From an uncultured Bacteroidota bacterium (GTDB taxonomy: Bacteria > Bacteroidota > Bacteroidia > B-17B0 > Aurantibacillaceae), in assembly GCA_937868545.1 (NCBI GenBank), contig CALMMX010000152.1, forward strand, positions 1 through 33,247: a DNA stretch of 33,247 bases, written 5' to 3'. Numbering within the stretch: the stretch's first letter is position 1; each line of letters begins with the position of its first letter. Both the position numbers and the translations under genes were made by a program. Below are positions 25,535 to 33,247 of the stretch, piece by piece. The notes beneath the pieces were generated by a model. The model saw only the letters and a list, made by a program, of their open reading frames with translations. It had not been told where the DNA came from and did no database searches.

Positions 25535-25650
25535 ATTCAACCGTCATTGCGAGGCACGAAGCAATCTCTTGGTTTAATACTAATTTTAAATGTTTTTTCG
25601 AGTCGACAGATTGCTTCACTACGTTCGCAATGACGATTAATGAGAACAAA
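25535..25650. repeat. REP/MITE-like palindromic element, copy B
   Basis: Identical over 116 bases to copy A, including the flanking ATTCAAC at the left and ATTAATGAGAACAAA at the right, beyond the palindrome itself. The duplicated unit is therefore larger than the hairpin, which points to a recent segmental duplication. Confidence 0.9.
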
Positions 25651-25947
25651 ATCACATTAAATCCATTTTAAATTAGTACTTCAAGATTATTTGAGGGGGG
25701 CAAACAATTAACTTTTAAATTTGTTATAAAACACAATGGTGTTAAAAAAGATTTAATAAATGAAAGTATACTACCATTAACAAAGTTCGTTTTAAATAAA
25801 ATTAAAACAGCACTCACCTACTATTAATATTTACACAAAAGTGATGAGTGCTTAAAAAGTGCAAATTATGGTTATTGGCATACAAAAATAGGTGCATTTA
25901 CCACAAAAATTTGCAAACAACAATGTATTTAACCACTTTTAAAGTCC
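25651..25947. other. AT-rich intergenic region upstream of the sensor kinase
   Basis: About 300 bases without a supported gene. It holds a 7-bp-stem hairpin with a long loop (GCACTCA at 25810-25816, TGAGTGC at 25845-25851) and a 51-codon open stretch (25672-25827) that lacks any ATG, GTG or TTG. TTTG at 25910-25913 could be part of a promoter, but no good -7 box follows. Confidence 0.4.
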
Positions 25948-28900
25948 TTGAAAAAAACAATTAATAACTGTATTTATATTTTATTTTGCCTTTGCACATT
26001 TTACAAAAATTATGCGCAAAATAACAATAACTATTACGTTGAAAAAAGACTATACACTTATAAAGACGGGCTTTCTGGAAGAATCGCAAAAAATGTTACT
26101 CAAGATAATAATGGCTATATTTGGATAGTAACCAATAATGGTTTATGTAGATTTGATGGAAAAAAATTTATTTCTTTCACGCAAAAATCACATGGATTAT
26201 ATAGTAATAATATTAATACTATTGTAAGCGACCACAATAATGCAATTATTATATCTTATTTTAATGATAAAACTAACTTTACATATGAACCTGGGCATAT
26301 AGATGTAATTGACATTAATACATTTAAAATAAAAAAATTAAAGGAACATTACGTTAATGTACCTTTTAAAGACAGTGATGTTTTTGAAGTAAGATCGGAT
26401 CCAGATGACACTCAACACGTTTATTTTACATTAAAACCATTAACCAATCTGCAAAACATGGTTTACATTACTTCAAACGTAATGTTGCTTAACAAAAATG
26501 GTCAATTTATAAAACAAACAATAAAACCTACCAAAACAATAAAATTCATAAATAATGGCTCTTCTATACAAGCCATTCTTGAGCCCTATTATACTGGCAT
26601 AAACATGATGGATAAAGCATTTGTTGTTTTAAATGATTCTACCATTATTTCAACCAAAGCAAATTTAGGTTCTGTAAATTATAAAGATGATAAAGGAGGG
26701 TTTTTATTAGATTACGAAAAAGATAAAATTCGAAAGTTCTATTACTTAAAAAACTTTTCAAATCTAAAAGAAATTAGCAAAACAGATACGTCTTTTCCTT
26801 ACTTTACATTTATAAATAGGATGCGCTATTATTACAATAGGTTAAATTTATCTGGTTTAGTTTTCAATAATAACAATTCTATATATTTATTTCAAAAAAA
26901 CAAAGACTTAATACCACTTTTAGACTCTACTGATAAAGAAGAATTTAAAAAAGCGAAAGTTCAATCAGTTTTTAAAGACAACATTGGAAACTATTGGCTA
27001 TCAACAAGTGAAGGACTTCTTAAAATTACAATCACAAAAAATAATTTCCATTTACTTTTTACTAATAAGCAAATCCCTTTTGGATTGAATAATTCTTCTC
27101 GAGGATTTTATAAATATAAAGATACACTACTAGTTGCAACATCAGATTTTATTGGGATTAAAAAACCACATGGAACCAAATTAATTAAAAGCAACAATAA
27201 CTTTGGATTTTGTGAAAGTTCAAATAAACTATGGAGTTCAAGTTCCAATATTCAAACAGTAAATATTCAAACAGAAAAAATTGAAAACAAAAACGCTAAA
27301 TTATTTGGCGAAGTATGGGCTATTTTTCCTTTTAAAACAAATCAATTACTTTTAGGTTGTACCGAAAAACCTTGCATATATAATACCGAATCTAATACAG
27401 TTACTAATATTAATGTTGGTAACTATTCAAGTCCAAATATTACTTACCGCTTTTTAAAAGATAGTCAAAACATATTAATTGTAGCCAATAATGGGATTTA
27501 TACTTTAAACAACCAAGGTAAAATTATTGATTGCTTTAACAAATTTCAAAAAGAAAAAAATAAAAAATTACTTGTAGAAGACATTAATGATTTACATATT
27601 GATAAAGACGGATTGTATTGGATTGCTACAGCATTTAATGGATTATATTGTTGGGACAGAAAAGGCAACACTATTGAATACTTTGGAGTAGACAATGGTT
27701 TTTTATCACTTACTCATTATAGAATTGAAGAAGATGCATTTAATAATTTATGGATAAGTACAGAATTTGGCTTGGCTAAATTCAATAAAAACACCAAACA
27801 AGTTAAAATATACACCGAAAAAGACGGAATACCACACAATGAATTTAATAGAACATCAAGTTTTAAAGATATTGATGGAACACTCTATTTTGGCGGTTTA
27901 AATGGTGTAACTTATTTTAACCCAAAAGATTTTATTGAAAACGAAGGCAACCTAAACTACCCATTTTTAGTAAATAATATAAGCGTTTATAATAGTGACA
28001 CATATTTAATACAAGATGAAACCAATAATTATTTTAAAGAAAAAAACATAACACTTACTGAAAATAAAAAAAATATTTCCATACAAGTCTTGCTGGTGGA
28101 TTTAGAAGATAGAACACACTTATATGCATATCAAATTGCTGGTTTAGAAAAGGAATGGAATTATACAAATGAAGGGATTATCAAATTAAATAATTTACCT
28201 TATGGCAAGTATACTATAAAAATAAAAGCTCAATGTGTAAATGGCTCATGGAATAAAACAGAACTTTTTATTAATTTAAATGTGCCTAAACCATTTTATA
28301 AAACATGGTTGTTTATTATAATTATTGTTGCAATAATTGTAATTACTATCTTTTTAATTATTAAACAACGCATTAAATCATTACAAAAACAAAACCAAAA
28401 ACTTGAACATATTGTTGACGTTAGAACGTTTGAATTAAGAGAATCTTTAGCTGAGCAAATTGCATTATTACAGGAAGTACATCATCGTGTAAAAAACAAT
28501 TTACAGTTTACTGCAGCTATGCTTGAAATGCAACTAGACACAATAAATGACAAAGAAAATTATGAAATTTTAAAAGAAACATCCCGACGTATTAATGCAA
28601 TATCATTAGTACACGAAATGCTTTACAATAAGGAAAAATTAGAATATGTTTCTGTAAAAGAATACTTATTTGAATTAATAGACAAGCTAAAAGAATTAAT
28701 TTATGATACTGAAGAAAAAATTAAATTTGAAACAGAAATTGATGATGTAAAATTTAACATTACAAATTGTGTTGCAATTGGGATGATAACTTCAGAAATT
28801 ATCAGTAACACAATTAAATATGCCTTTAACGAATCAACTAATCCTTTAATTACAATCAAATTAAGTGTCAACAACGATCAAAAATCACTACTCTATTCAA

Positions 28901-29064
28901 TTGCAGATAATGGAAAAGGAATGCCTGAAACTATAGAGAAAAAAGGACTTGGATTGCGATTAATAGATATTTTTTCGAGGCAAATGGGCGCCAGTTACGA
29001 AATGAAAAATAATAATGGTTTATTATATACATTTAAAATTCCTTATACACTAAATGAAAACTAA
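25948..29064 (+). CDS. Two-component propeller sensor histidine kinase (HisKA_2)
   Basis: A 1038-residue membrane sensor kinase. A TTG start at 25948 leads directly into a signal peptide (KKTINNCIYILFCLCTFYKNYAQ). The periplasmic part (about 30-720) has two-component-regulator-propeller repeats such as VTQDNNGYIWIVTNNGLCRFDG, IGNYWLSTSEGLLKI and DKDGLYWIATAFNGLYCW. A Y_Y_Y domain (YAYQIAGLEKEWNYTNEG) follows, then one transmembrane helix (about 785-808) and a cytoplasmic HisKA_2 domain with phosphoacceptor His at 845 (EVHHRVKNNLQ). The ATPase domain has EIISNTIKYAF (N box) and DNGKGMP. There is no fused receiver; the signal passes to the LytTR regulator whose gene overlaps it by 11 bases. The stimulus is unknown. 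Confidence 0.93.
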   Translation: MKKTINNCIYILFCLCTFYKNYAQNNNNYYVEKRLYTYKDGLSGRIAKNVTQDNNGYIWIVTNNGLCRFDGKKFISFTQKSHGLYSNNINTIVSDHNNAIIISYFNDKTNFTYEPGHIDVIDINTFKIKKLKEHYVNVPFKDSDVFEVRSDPDDTQHVYFTLKPLTNLQNMVYITSNVMLLNKNGQFIKQTIKPTKTIKFINNGSSIQAILEPYYTGINMMDKAFVVLNDSTIISTKANLGSVNYKDDKGGFLLDYEKDKIRKFYYLKNFSNLKEISKTDTSFPYFTFINRMRYYYNRLNLSGLVFNNNNSIYLFQKNKDLIPLLDSTDKEEFKKAKVQSVFKDNIGNYWLSTSEGLLKITITKNNFHLLFTNKQIPFGLNNSSRGFYKYKDTLLVATSDFIGIKKPHGTKLIKSNNNFGFCESSNKLWSSSSNIQTVNIQTEKIENKNAKLFGEVWAIFPFKTNQLLLGCTEKPCIYNTESNTVTNINVGNYSSPNITYRFLKDSQNILIVANNGIYTLNNQGKIIDCFNKFQKEKNKKLLVEDINDLHIDKDGLYWIATAFNGLYCWDRKGNTIEYFGVDNGFLSLTHYRIEEDAFNNLWISTEFGLAKFNKNTKQVKIYTEKDGIPHNEFNRTSSFKDIDGTLYFGGLNGVTYFNPKDFIENEGNLNYPFLVNNISVYNSDTYLIQDETNNYFKEKNITLTENKKNISIQVLLVDLEDRTHLYAYQIAGLEKEWNYTNEGIIKLNNLPYGKYTIKIKAQCVNGSWNKTELFINLNVPKPFYKTWLFIIIIVAIIVITIFLIIKQRIKSLQKQNQKLEHIVDVRTFELRESLAEQIALLQEVHHRVKNNLQFTAAMLEMQLDTINDKENYEILKETSRRINAISLVHEMLYNKEKLEYVSVKEYLFELIDKLKELIYDTEEKIKFETEIDDVKFNITNCVAIGMITSEIISNTIKYAFNESTNPLITIKLSVNNDQKSLLYSIADNGKGMPETIEKKGLGLRLIDIFSRQMGASYEMKNNNGLLYTFKIPYTLNEN

Positions 29065-29734
29065 TTTTAAAATATTAATTGTTGATGATGAAGTTTTAAT
29101 AGCTGAGTTTTTAAAAGATAAGCTAATGGCGATGGATTACACTAATATTGCTTTAGCACATAGCAGAAAACAAGCCTTTGAGTTAATTAATTCTTTTAAT
29201 CCAAACCTTATATTACTAGATATTCGAATGAAAAACGAAAGAGAAGGTATTGAAATTGCGGAAGAATTAAATAAAAATTATAATATACCTTTTATTTTTA
29301 TTACTGCTCATTCTGATAAAGATATTATTCAGCACGCGCTAAGCACTAAGCCATCAGGATACATAACAAAGCCGTTTAAAGCTATAGATATTTATGCCGC
29401 CGTGCACCTAGTTGAAACTAATATTGAAACAATAAATGAATCATTTTTACTTTTTAAAGATGGAACCGCTAACATAAAGTTAGCTACAGATACTATTTTA
29501 TTTGCCCAGAGTGATGATAATTATATACATGTTGTTACAAGCTCAAAAAAATACACATTGCGTAATACATTAGAGTGGTTTAGAGAAAATACACCAAGTC
29601 ATATGTTCCACCGCACTCACCGCTCCTATATTGTAAATATCAGTAAAATTACTAAAAGTACAACCAAGAGTGTGTTTATAAATCAAATTGAAATACCAAT
29701 ATCTAGAGGTAACCAACCAAACTTAGGAGAATAA
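29054..29734 (+). CDS. LytTR-family response regulator
   Basis: A 226-residue regulator. The receiver has D11-D12 (LIVDDE), phosphoacceptor D56 (LILLDIRMKNEREG), Thr of FITAHSD and Lys of YITKPFK. Residues about 130-226 form a LytTR DNA-binding domain (ILFAQSDDNYIHVVT, LEWFRENTPSHMFHRTHRSYIVN, ISRGNQ). The start overlaps the kinase stop by 11 bases, indicating translational coupling and a dedicated pair. LytTR regulators in Bacteroidota often control surface and exported proteins, and the next gene downstream on the same strand is a giant surface protein. Confidence 0.94.
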   Translation: MKTNFKILIVDDEVLIAEFLKDKLMAMDYTNIALAHSRKQAFELINSFNPNLILLDIRMKNEREGIEIAEELNKNYNIPFIFITAHSDKDIIQHALSTKPSGYITKPFKAIDIYAAVHLVETNIETINESFLLFKDGTANIKLATDTILFAQSDDNYIHVVTSSKKYTLRNTLEWFRENTPSHMFHRTHRSYIVNISKITKSTTKSVFINQIEIPISRGNQPNLGE

Positions 29735-29911
29735 ATTTTGTTTCAAATTCTTTTGATTTTAAAGCCCATGTAACAACATCAAATTTTACTGTTTTAATTC
29801 TCCAAAATTGTATTAATGAAATTAACTTTTCAATACTTTAGTTTTATATTCAATTCACATACATAAATCGGTAATTCACCCCATTTTTTTTAAAGTATGA
29901 TGTTCGTTTTT

Positions 29912-29919
29912 TATTTTTG
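29912..29919 (+). promoter_or_regulatory. Possible -7 box of the LamG surface-protein gene
   Basis: TATTTTTG fits TAnnTTTG and lies 22 bases before the ATG. At the -33 distance there is only a T-run without a clear TTTG, so the promoter may depend on an activator such as the adjacent LytTR protein. The rest of 29735-29941 shows no strong hairpin. Confidence 0.4.
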
Positions 29920-29941
29920 ATAAATATTAAAACTTATAACT

Positions 29942-32900
29942 ATGATAATAAACTATTTTAAAATTTTAGCAATTGCTGGTTGTCTTTTAGGAGCCAATTT
30001 CAATTCAGCAAAAGCACAATGCAACGTAAATACAGCCCCACCTAGCGTAAGTGGCTGTTCGTTTGGTGATCGGATCGATTTCTTTAGTATTAATGGTATT
30101 AGCTCTGGTGTATCTGCTGGATGCAGTGGAGGAGCTTTAGGATATTTAAACACAAGTGCCGTTACTTGGACCATAGTTTCTGGTGCCTCAACAACTTTTA
30201 GTGCAAATGTTGGTAGTGGTTCAACACCTCAAGGCTTTGGCATTTGGATTGATTTAAATAAAAATGGTGTATATGAACATGCTACCGAAAACATGTTTAA
30301 TAATAATCCATTTTTAGTACATGCTAATACTTTTACAATTCCAACCAGTATAGCATCTGGCACATATAACCTCAGAGCACGTTGTGCTTACTCTACAACC
30401 CAAGCAAGCGCTTGTGATAATATTGGTGGAGGTGAAGCAGAAGATTATGTAATAAAAATATTGGGTCCAGGAGCTGCTTTAAATTTTGATGGTGTAAATG
30501 ATTTTGTGAATGTACCTAACAACAGTAGTTTTAGTTTTGGTACTAATGATTTTACCATTGAAACATGGGCAAAAACAACTATGTCAATTGGTAATGCAGT
30601 AATGATAGGGAAAATATTCGGACCTAACAATTATTGGTTTGGAGTTGCGAGCGGTAAAGCTAACTTTTCTTTAATTGGTGGAACTGATGCAACTGGCACT
30701 ACCACAATTTCTGATGGAAACTGGCATCATTTAGCAGCTGTAAGGAAAAGCGGTGTTGTTTCACTATACGTAGATGGTGTTTTAGAAGCAACACAAGTCA
30801 ATACTGGTAACGCTACAATTAGTAATGACTTAGCTATTGGTAATTTTGGCGGAACTGGTTTTCACTATGCTGGTTCTTTAGATGAGGTTCGTGTATGGAA
30901 TCGTGGATTGTGCAGAGGGGAGCTGTTAAACAACAAAAATGGAGAGCTTACTTTACCTCAAACCGGTTTGGTAGCCTATTATAAATTCAACCAAGGGATA
31001 GATAACAGTAATAATACCACAGTTACAACTTTAACTGATTTATCAACTTTTGCTAATAATGGTACATTAAACAGCTTCGCTTTAAATGGTGCAACCTCTA
31101 ACTGGTTTGCTCCAGGTGCAGTTATTTCTGGTAGTACTGTTCCAGTTTTTGTAAGCCCAACTATTGCAATTGCAGGTCCTAGTTCAGTTTGTAATGGTTC
31201 ATCTATAACATTAACGGCTAGTGGTGTTAGTTCTTATACCTGGACTGCAGGACCAACCACAGCAACAAATGTAGTTTCACCAACAACAAACACTACATAT
31301 TCAGTAGTTGGTACAAATAGTTTAGGTTGTGTTTCTAATATGGCAACAAAATCAATAACAGTTAATGCATTACCTACAATTTCGGTAACAAGCGGTGCAA
31401 TTTGCTCAGGTTCTAGTTTTACAATGGTGCCAAGTGGCGCTAGTACTTATACTTTTTCAAGTGGAAGTGCTGTTGTTAGTCCTACAAGTACAAGTTCATA
31501 TTCAGTTACAGGTACAAATGCAGCTGGTTGTGTAAGTTCGCCTGCAACTGTTGCTACTATTACAGTTAATGCAACCCCAACAATAACAGTAAATAGTGGT
31601 GTTATAATTTCAGGGTCTAATTTTACATTAACTCCAAGTGGTGGCATTTCTTATACTTATTCACCAAGTGGACCAATTGTTAGTCCTACTATAACTACTA
31701 CTTACACGGTAATTGGCTCAAATGCATCAGGTTGTTTAGCATCAGTAATTTCAACAGTTTCTATTAATGGAGCTGCTTTAAATTTTGATGGTGTAAATGA
31801 TTTTGTTAATGTTGGCAATGCTTTAAATACTACATTAAGTGCTTCAAATAAAATTACAGTTGAAGCATGGGTAAAACCATCTACAAATACAGGTTTAGGG
31901 GTTATTGTAGGAAATTACTGTACTTCACCTGCAACTAATATGCAATATATGTTGCGCAGAGACGGAAATGTATATTCTTTTTGGACAAATAACGGAGGTG
32001 GTTTTACTAATGTAAATTCTGTAGCTACAGTTACAACTGGTGTTTGGCAACATGTTGCTGGTACTTGGGATGGAGTTAGTTTGAAAATTTATGTGAATGG
32101 CGTTTTATCTGGAACTACTGCTTATGCAGGTACAAATTTTATTTCATTAACAAATCAAACTTGGATTGGTGGAAATTCTATTAGTGAATTATTTAACGGA
32201 TCAATAGATGAAACACGTATTTGGAATCGTACTTTATGCCAAACAGAAATTCAAAATAACATGAATGGTGAAATTGCAACTACTGGTACAAACTTAATTG
32301 CTAACTACCACTTTAATCAAGGGTTATATGGTGCAGCAAACCCTACTGTTACTACTTTAATAGATGCATCTGCTAGTGCTTATACTGGAACACTAACTAG
32401 TATTGCTTTAACAGGTACTGTTTCTAACTGGGTAGCTCCAGGTGCAGTTACATCTGGTAGCACAGTTACAGCGTTTGTAAGTCCTACTGTTGCTATTACA
32501 GGAGTAAGTTCTATTTGCTCTGGCTCATCAACTACTTTAACTGCTAGTGGTAGCGTTTCATCTTATACTTGGACTGCAGGCCCAACCACAGCAACAAATG
32601 TAGTTTCACCAACATCAACCACTACATATTCAGTAGTTGGTACAAACACTTTAGGTTGTGTTTCTAATATGGCAATCCAAACAGTAACAGTTAATATTTG
32701 TTCTGTTGCCGAAGCTCTAAATTTTGACGGTGTAAATGATTATGTAAATTTAGGTTCTGGAATAAATACCCAATTTAATGGTACAAACAAAATAACATTA
32801 GAAGCTTGGGTAAAACCAACTACTAATTCTGGTTATGGTTCTATTGTTAGTAACTATGCTACTTCAGGAACAGGCTCGCAGTTTATATTAAGACGAGATG

Positions 32901-33247
32901 CTAACAATTATACATTTTTTACAAATAACGGAAGCTTAATCGCAGTTACATCTATTGCAACTGTTACATTAAACACTTGGACTCACATTGCAGGTACATG
33001 GGATGGAACTACTATGCGTATTTACGTAAATGGTCTGCCATCAGGAACAGCATCAGCATCAGGAAACTTTGTTACTAGTACAAACCAAGTTTGGATTGGA
33101 GGAGAGACTGCTGCTTTAGGTGAATATTTCAATGGATCAATTGATGAAGTTCGTATTTGGAAACGTACATTATGCCAAACAGAAATTCAAAATAATATGA
33201 ATGGTGAAATTGCAACTACTGGTACAAACCTAATTGCTAACTACCAC
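29942..33247 (+). CDS. Giant LamG/GEVED surface protein (partial, runs off the window)
   Basis: The frame is open from the ATG at 29942 to the last base, 1102 codons with no stop, so the protein is larger. A signal peptide (residues 1-25, cleavage near AKA) is followed by a GEVED-like domain (GFGIWIDLNKNGVYEH, EAEDYVIKI; about 95-173). LamG/concanavalin-like domains then start near residues 177, 610 and 925, each opening with ALNFDGVNDFVNV or a close variant and containing WH or WTH, YVDGV or YVNG, and DEVRVWNR. Between domains 1 and 2 and again between 2 and 3 are Ig-like linkers (SVCNGSSITLTASG, YTWTAGPTTATN). The repeats are near-identical at DNA level. A C-terminal T9SS sorting domain would be expected beyond the window. 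Probably an adhesin or glycan-binding surface protein. Confidence 0.9.
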   Translation, partial: MIINYFKILAIAGCLLGANFNSAKAQCNVNTAPPSVSGCSFGDRIDFFSINGISSGVSAGCSGGALGYLNTSAVTWTIVSGASTTFSANVGSGSTPQGFGIWIDLNKNGVYEHATENMFNNNPFLVHANTFTIPTSIASGTYNLRARCAYSTTQASACDNIGGGEAEDYVIKILGPGAALNFDGVNDFVNVPNNSSFSFGTNDFTIETWAKTTMSIGNAVMIGKIFGPNNYWFGVASGKANFSLIGGTDATGTTTISDGNWHHLAAVRKSGVVSLYVDGVLEATQVNTGNATISNDLAIGNFGGTGFHYAGSLDEVRVWNRGLCRGELLNNKNGELTLPQTGLVAYYKFNQGIDNSNNTTVTTLTDLSTFANNGTLNSFALNGATSNWFAPGAVISGSTVPVFVSPTIAIAGPSSVCNGSSITLTASGVSSYTWTAGPTTATNVVSPTTNTTYSVVGTNSLGCVSNMATKSITVNALPTISVTSGAICSGSSFTMVPSGASTYTFSSGSAVVSPTSTSSYSVTGTNAAGCVSSPATVATITVNATPTITVNSGVIISGSNFTLTPSGGISYTYSPSGPIVSPTITTTYTVIGSNASGCLASVISTVSINGAALNFDGVNDFVNVGNALNTTLSASNKITVEAWVKPSTNTGLGVIVGNYCTSPATNMQYMLRRDGNVYSFWTNNGGGFTNVNSVATVTTGVWQHVAGTWDGVSLKIYVNGVLSGTTAYAGTNFISLTNQTWIGGNSISELFNGSIDETRIWNRTLCQTEIQNNMNGEIATTGTNLIANYHFNQGLYGAANPTVTTLIDASASAYTGTLTSIALTGTVSNWVAPGAVTSGSTVTAFVSPTVAITGVSSICSGSSTTLTASGSVSSYTWTAGPTTATNVVSPTSTTTYSVVGTNTLGCVSNMAIQTVTVNICSVAEALNFDGVNDYVNLGSGINTQFNGTNKITLEAWVKPTTNSGYGSIVSNYATSGTGSQFILRRDANNYTFFTNNGSLIAVTSIATVTLNTWTHIAGTWDGTTMRIYVNGLPSGTASASGNFVTSTNQVWIGGETAALGEYFNGSIDEVRIWKRTLCQTEIQNNMNGEIATTGTNLIANYH
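31232..31346 (+). repeat. Ig-like linker repeat, copy 1
   Basis: A 115-base segment nearly identical to 32561-32675, encoding the YTWTAGPTTATNVVSPT...VVGTNSLGCVSNMA linker. Differences are a handful of single bases. Confidence 0.9.
32237..32311 (+). repeat. LamG-end repeat, copy 1
   Basis: A 75-base segment at the end of the second LamG domain (CQTEIQNNMNGEIATTGTNL) that matches 33173-33247 at 73 of 75 bases. Confidence 0.92.
32561..32675 (+). repeat. Ig-like linker repeat, copy 2
   Basis: Second copy of the 31232-31346 segment. It precedes the third LamG domain, so the repeating unit is LamG plus linker. Confidence 0.9.
33173..33247 (+). repeat. LamG-end repeat, copy 2
   Basis: Second copy of 32237-32311, at the end of the third LamG domain and at the edge of the window. 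The repeat very probably continues. Confidence 0.92.

Noticed and set aside
25386-25577. 63-codon plus-strand open frame across the palindromic elements
   Set aside because: It runs entirely through repeat arms; the peptide is just a translation of the palindromes.
25291-25650. Possible CRISPR array
   Set aside because: The repeats are long palindromes of two types with no uniform spacers and no cas genes nearby.
25672-25827. 51-codon open stretch (contains KFVIKHNGVKKDL) before the sensor kinase
   Set aside because: There is no ATG, GTG or TTG in frame and no family resemblance I can defend. It may be a gene remnant, but it cannot be supported as a gene.
29953-31647. Three minus-strand open frames inside the LamG gene
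   Set aside because: They are antisense to a strongly protein-like plus-strand frame and have low-complexity Pro/Val/Leu content.

Overview
The window is chromosomal DNA from an AT-rich member of the Bacteroidota, probably an environmental, pigmented, surface-active species. Support for this: secreted proteins with type IX secretion (T9SS) type A and type B C-terminal sorting domains, a Bacteroidota-type YidC, a propeller-type sensor kinase paired with a LytTR regulator, promoters of the TTTG-N19-TAnnTTTG form (clearest before rpmH), and no Shine-Dalgarno dependence at most starts. The exact genus cannot be read from the sequence.

Layout. 1-541: the end of an unknown gene and a small Cys-motif membrane protein. 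541-5199: a minus-strand housekeeping block (exonuclease III, a peptide-type substrate-binding lipoprotein, YidC) bounded by strong hairpin terminators. 5258-9747: a large outer-membrane beta-barrel protein and a DUF4349-type lipoprotein. 9925-12021: a PKD protein with a T9SS type B sorting domain. 12226-18370: a complete carotenoid island, crtI-crtB to the left and crtD-cruF-crtZ-crtY to the right, diverging from a 35-bp centre. 18367-20953: a PhoB/OmpR-type response regulator and an MsbA-like ABC exporter (minus strand). 21116-21271: rpmH (L34), with promoter and terminator. 21365-24361: a GH18/CUB/lectin-like protein with a T9SS type A tail, followed by a frameshifted envelope-protein gene (24365-25289). 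25291-25650: three REP/MITE-like hairpin elements. 25948-29734: a propeller histidine kinase and LytTR regulator pair. 29942-end: a very large repetitive LamG surface protein that runs off the window; it is open from its ATG to the last base.

The carotenoid genes together predict a monocyclic, 3-hydroxylated, 1'-hydroxylated, 3',4'-desaturated carotenoid of the saproxanthin type. CrtB makes phytoene, CrtI desaturates it, CrtY closes one beta ring, CrtZ hydroxylates that ring, and CruF and CrtD modify the open end. No ketolase (crtW), GGPP synthase (crtE) or 2'-hydroxylase gene lies in the window.

The most notable structural observation is that the carotenoid island is bracketed by two copies of the same response-regulator sequence. 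The intact regulator gene abuts crtY tail-to-tail on the right. A decayed 3' fragment of that gene, including a 40-bp stretch identical to it, lies just beyond crtB on the left (12057-12147). This is the scar expected if the island entered by a single crossover of a circular or plasmid-like donor into the regulator gene, so the island looks horizontally acquired. The regulator also has two adjacent 11-bp direct repeats resembling PhoB/PhoP boxes just upstream of its own promoter.
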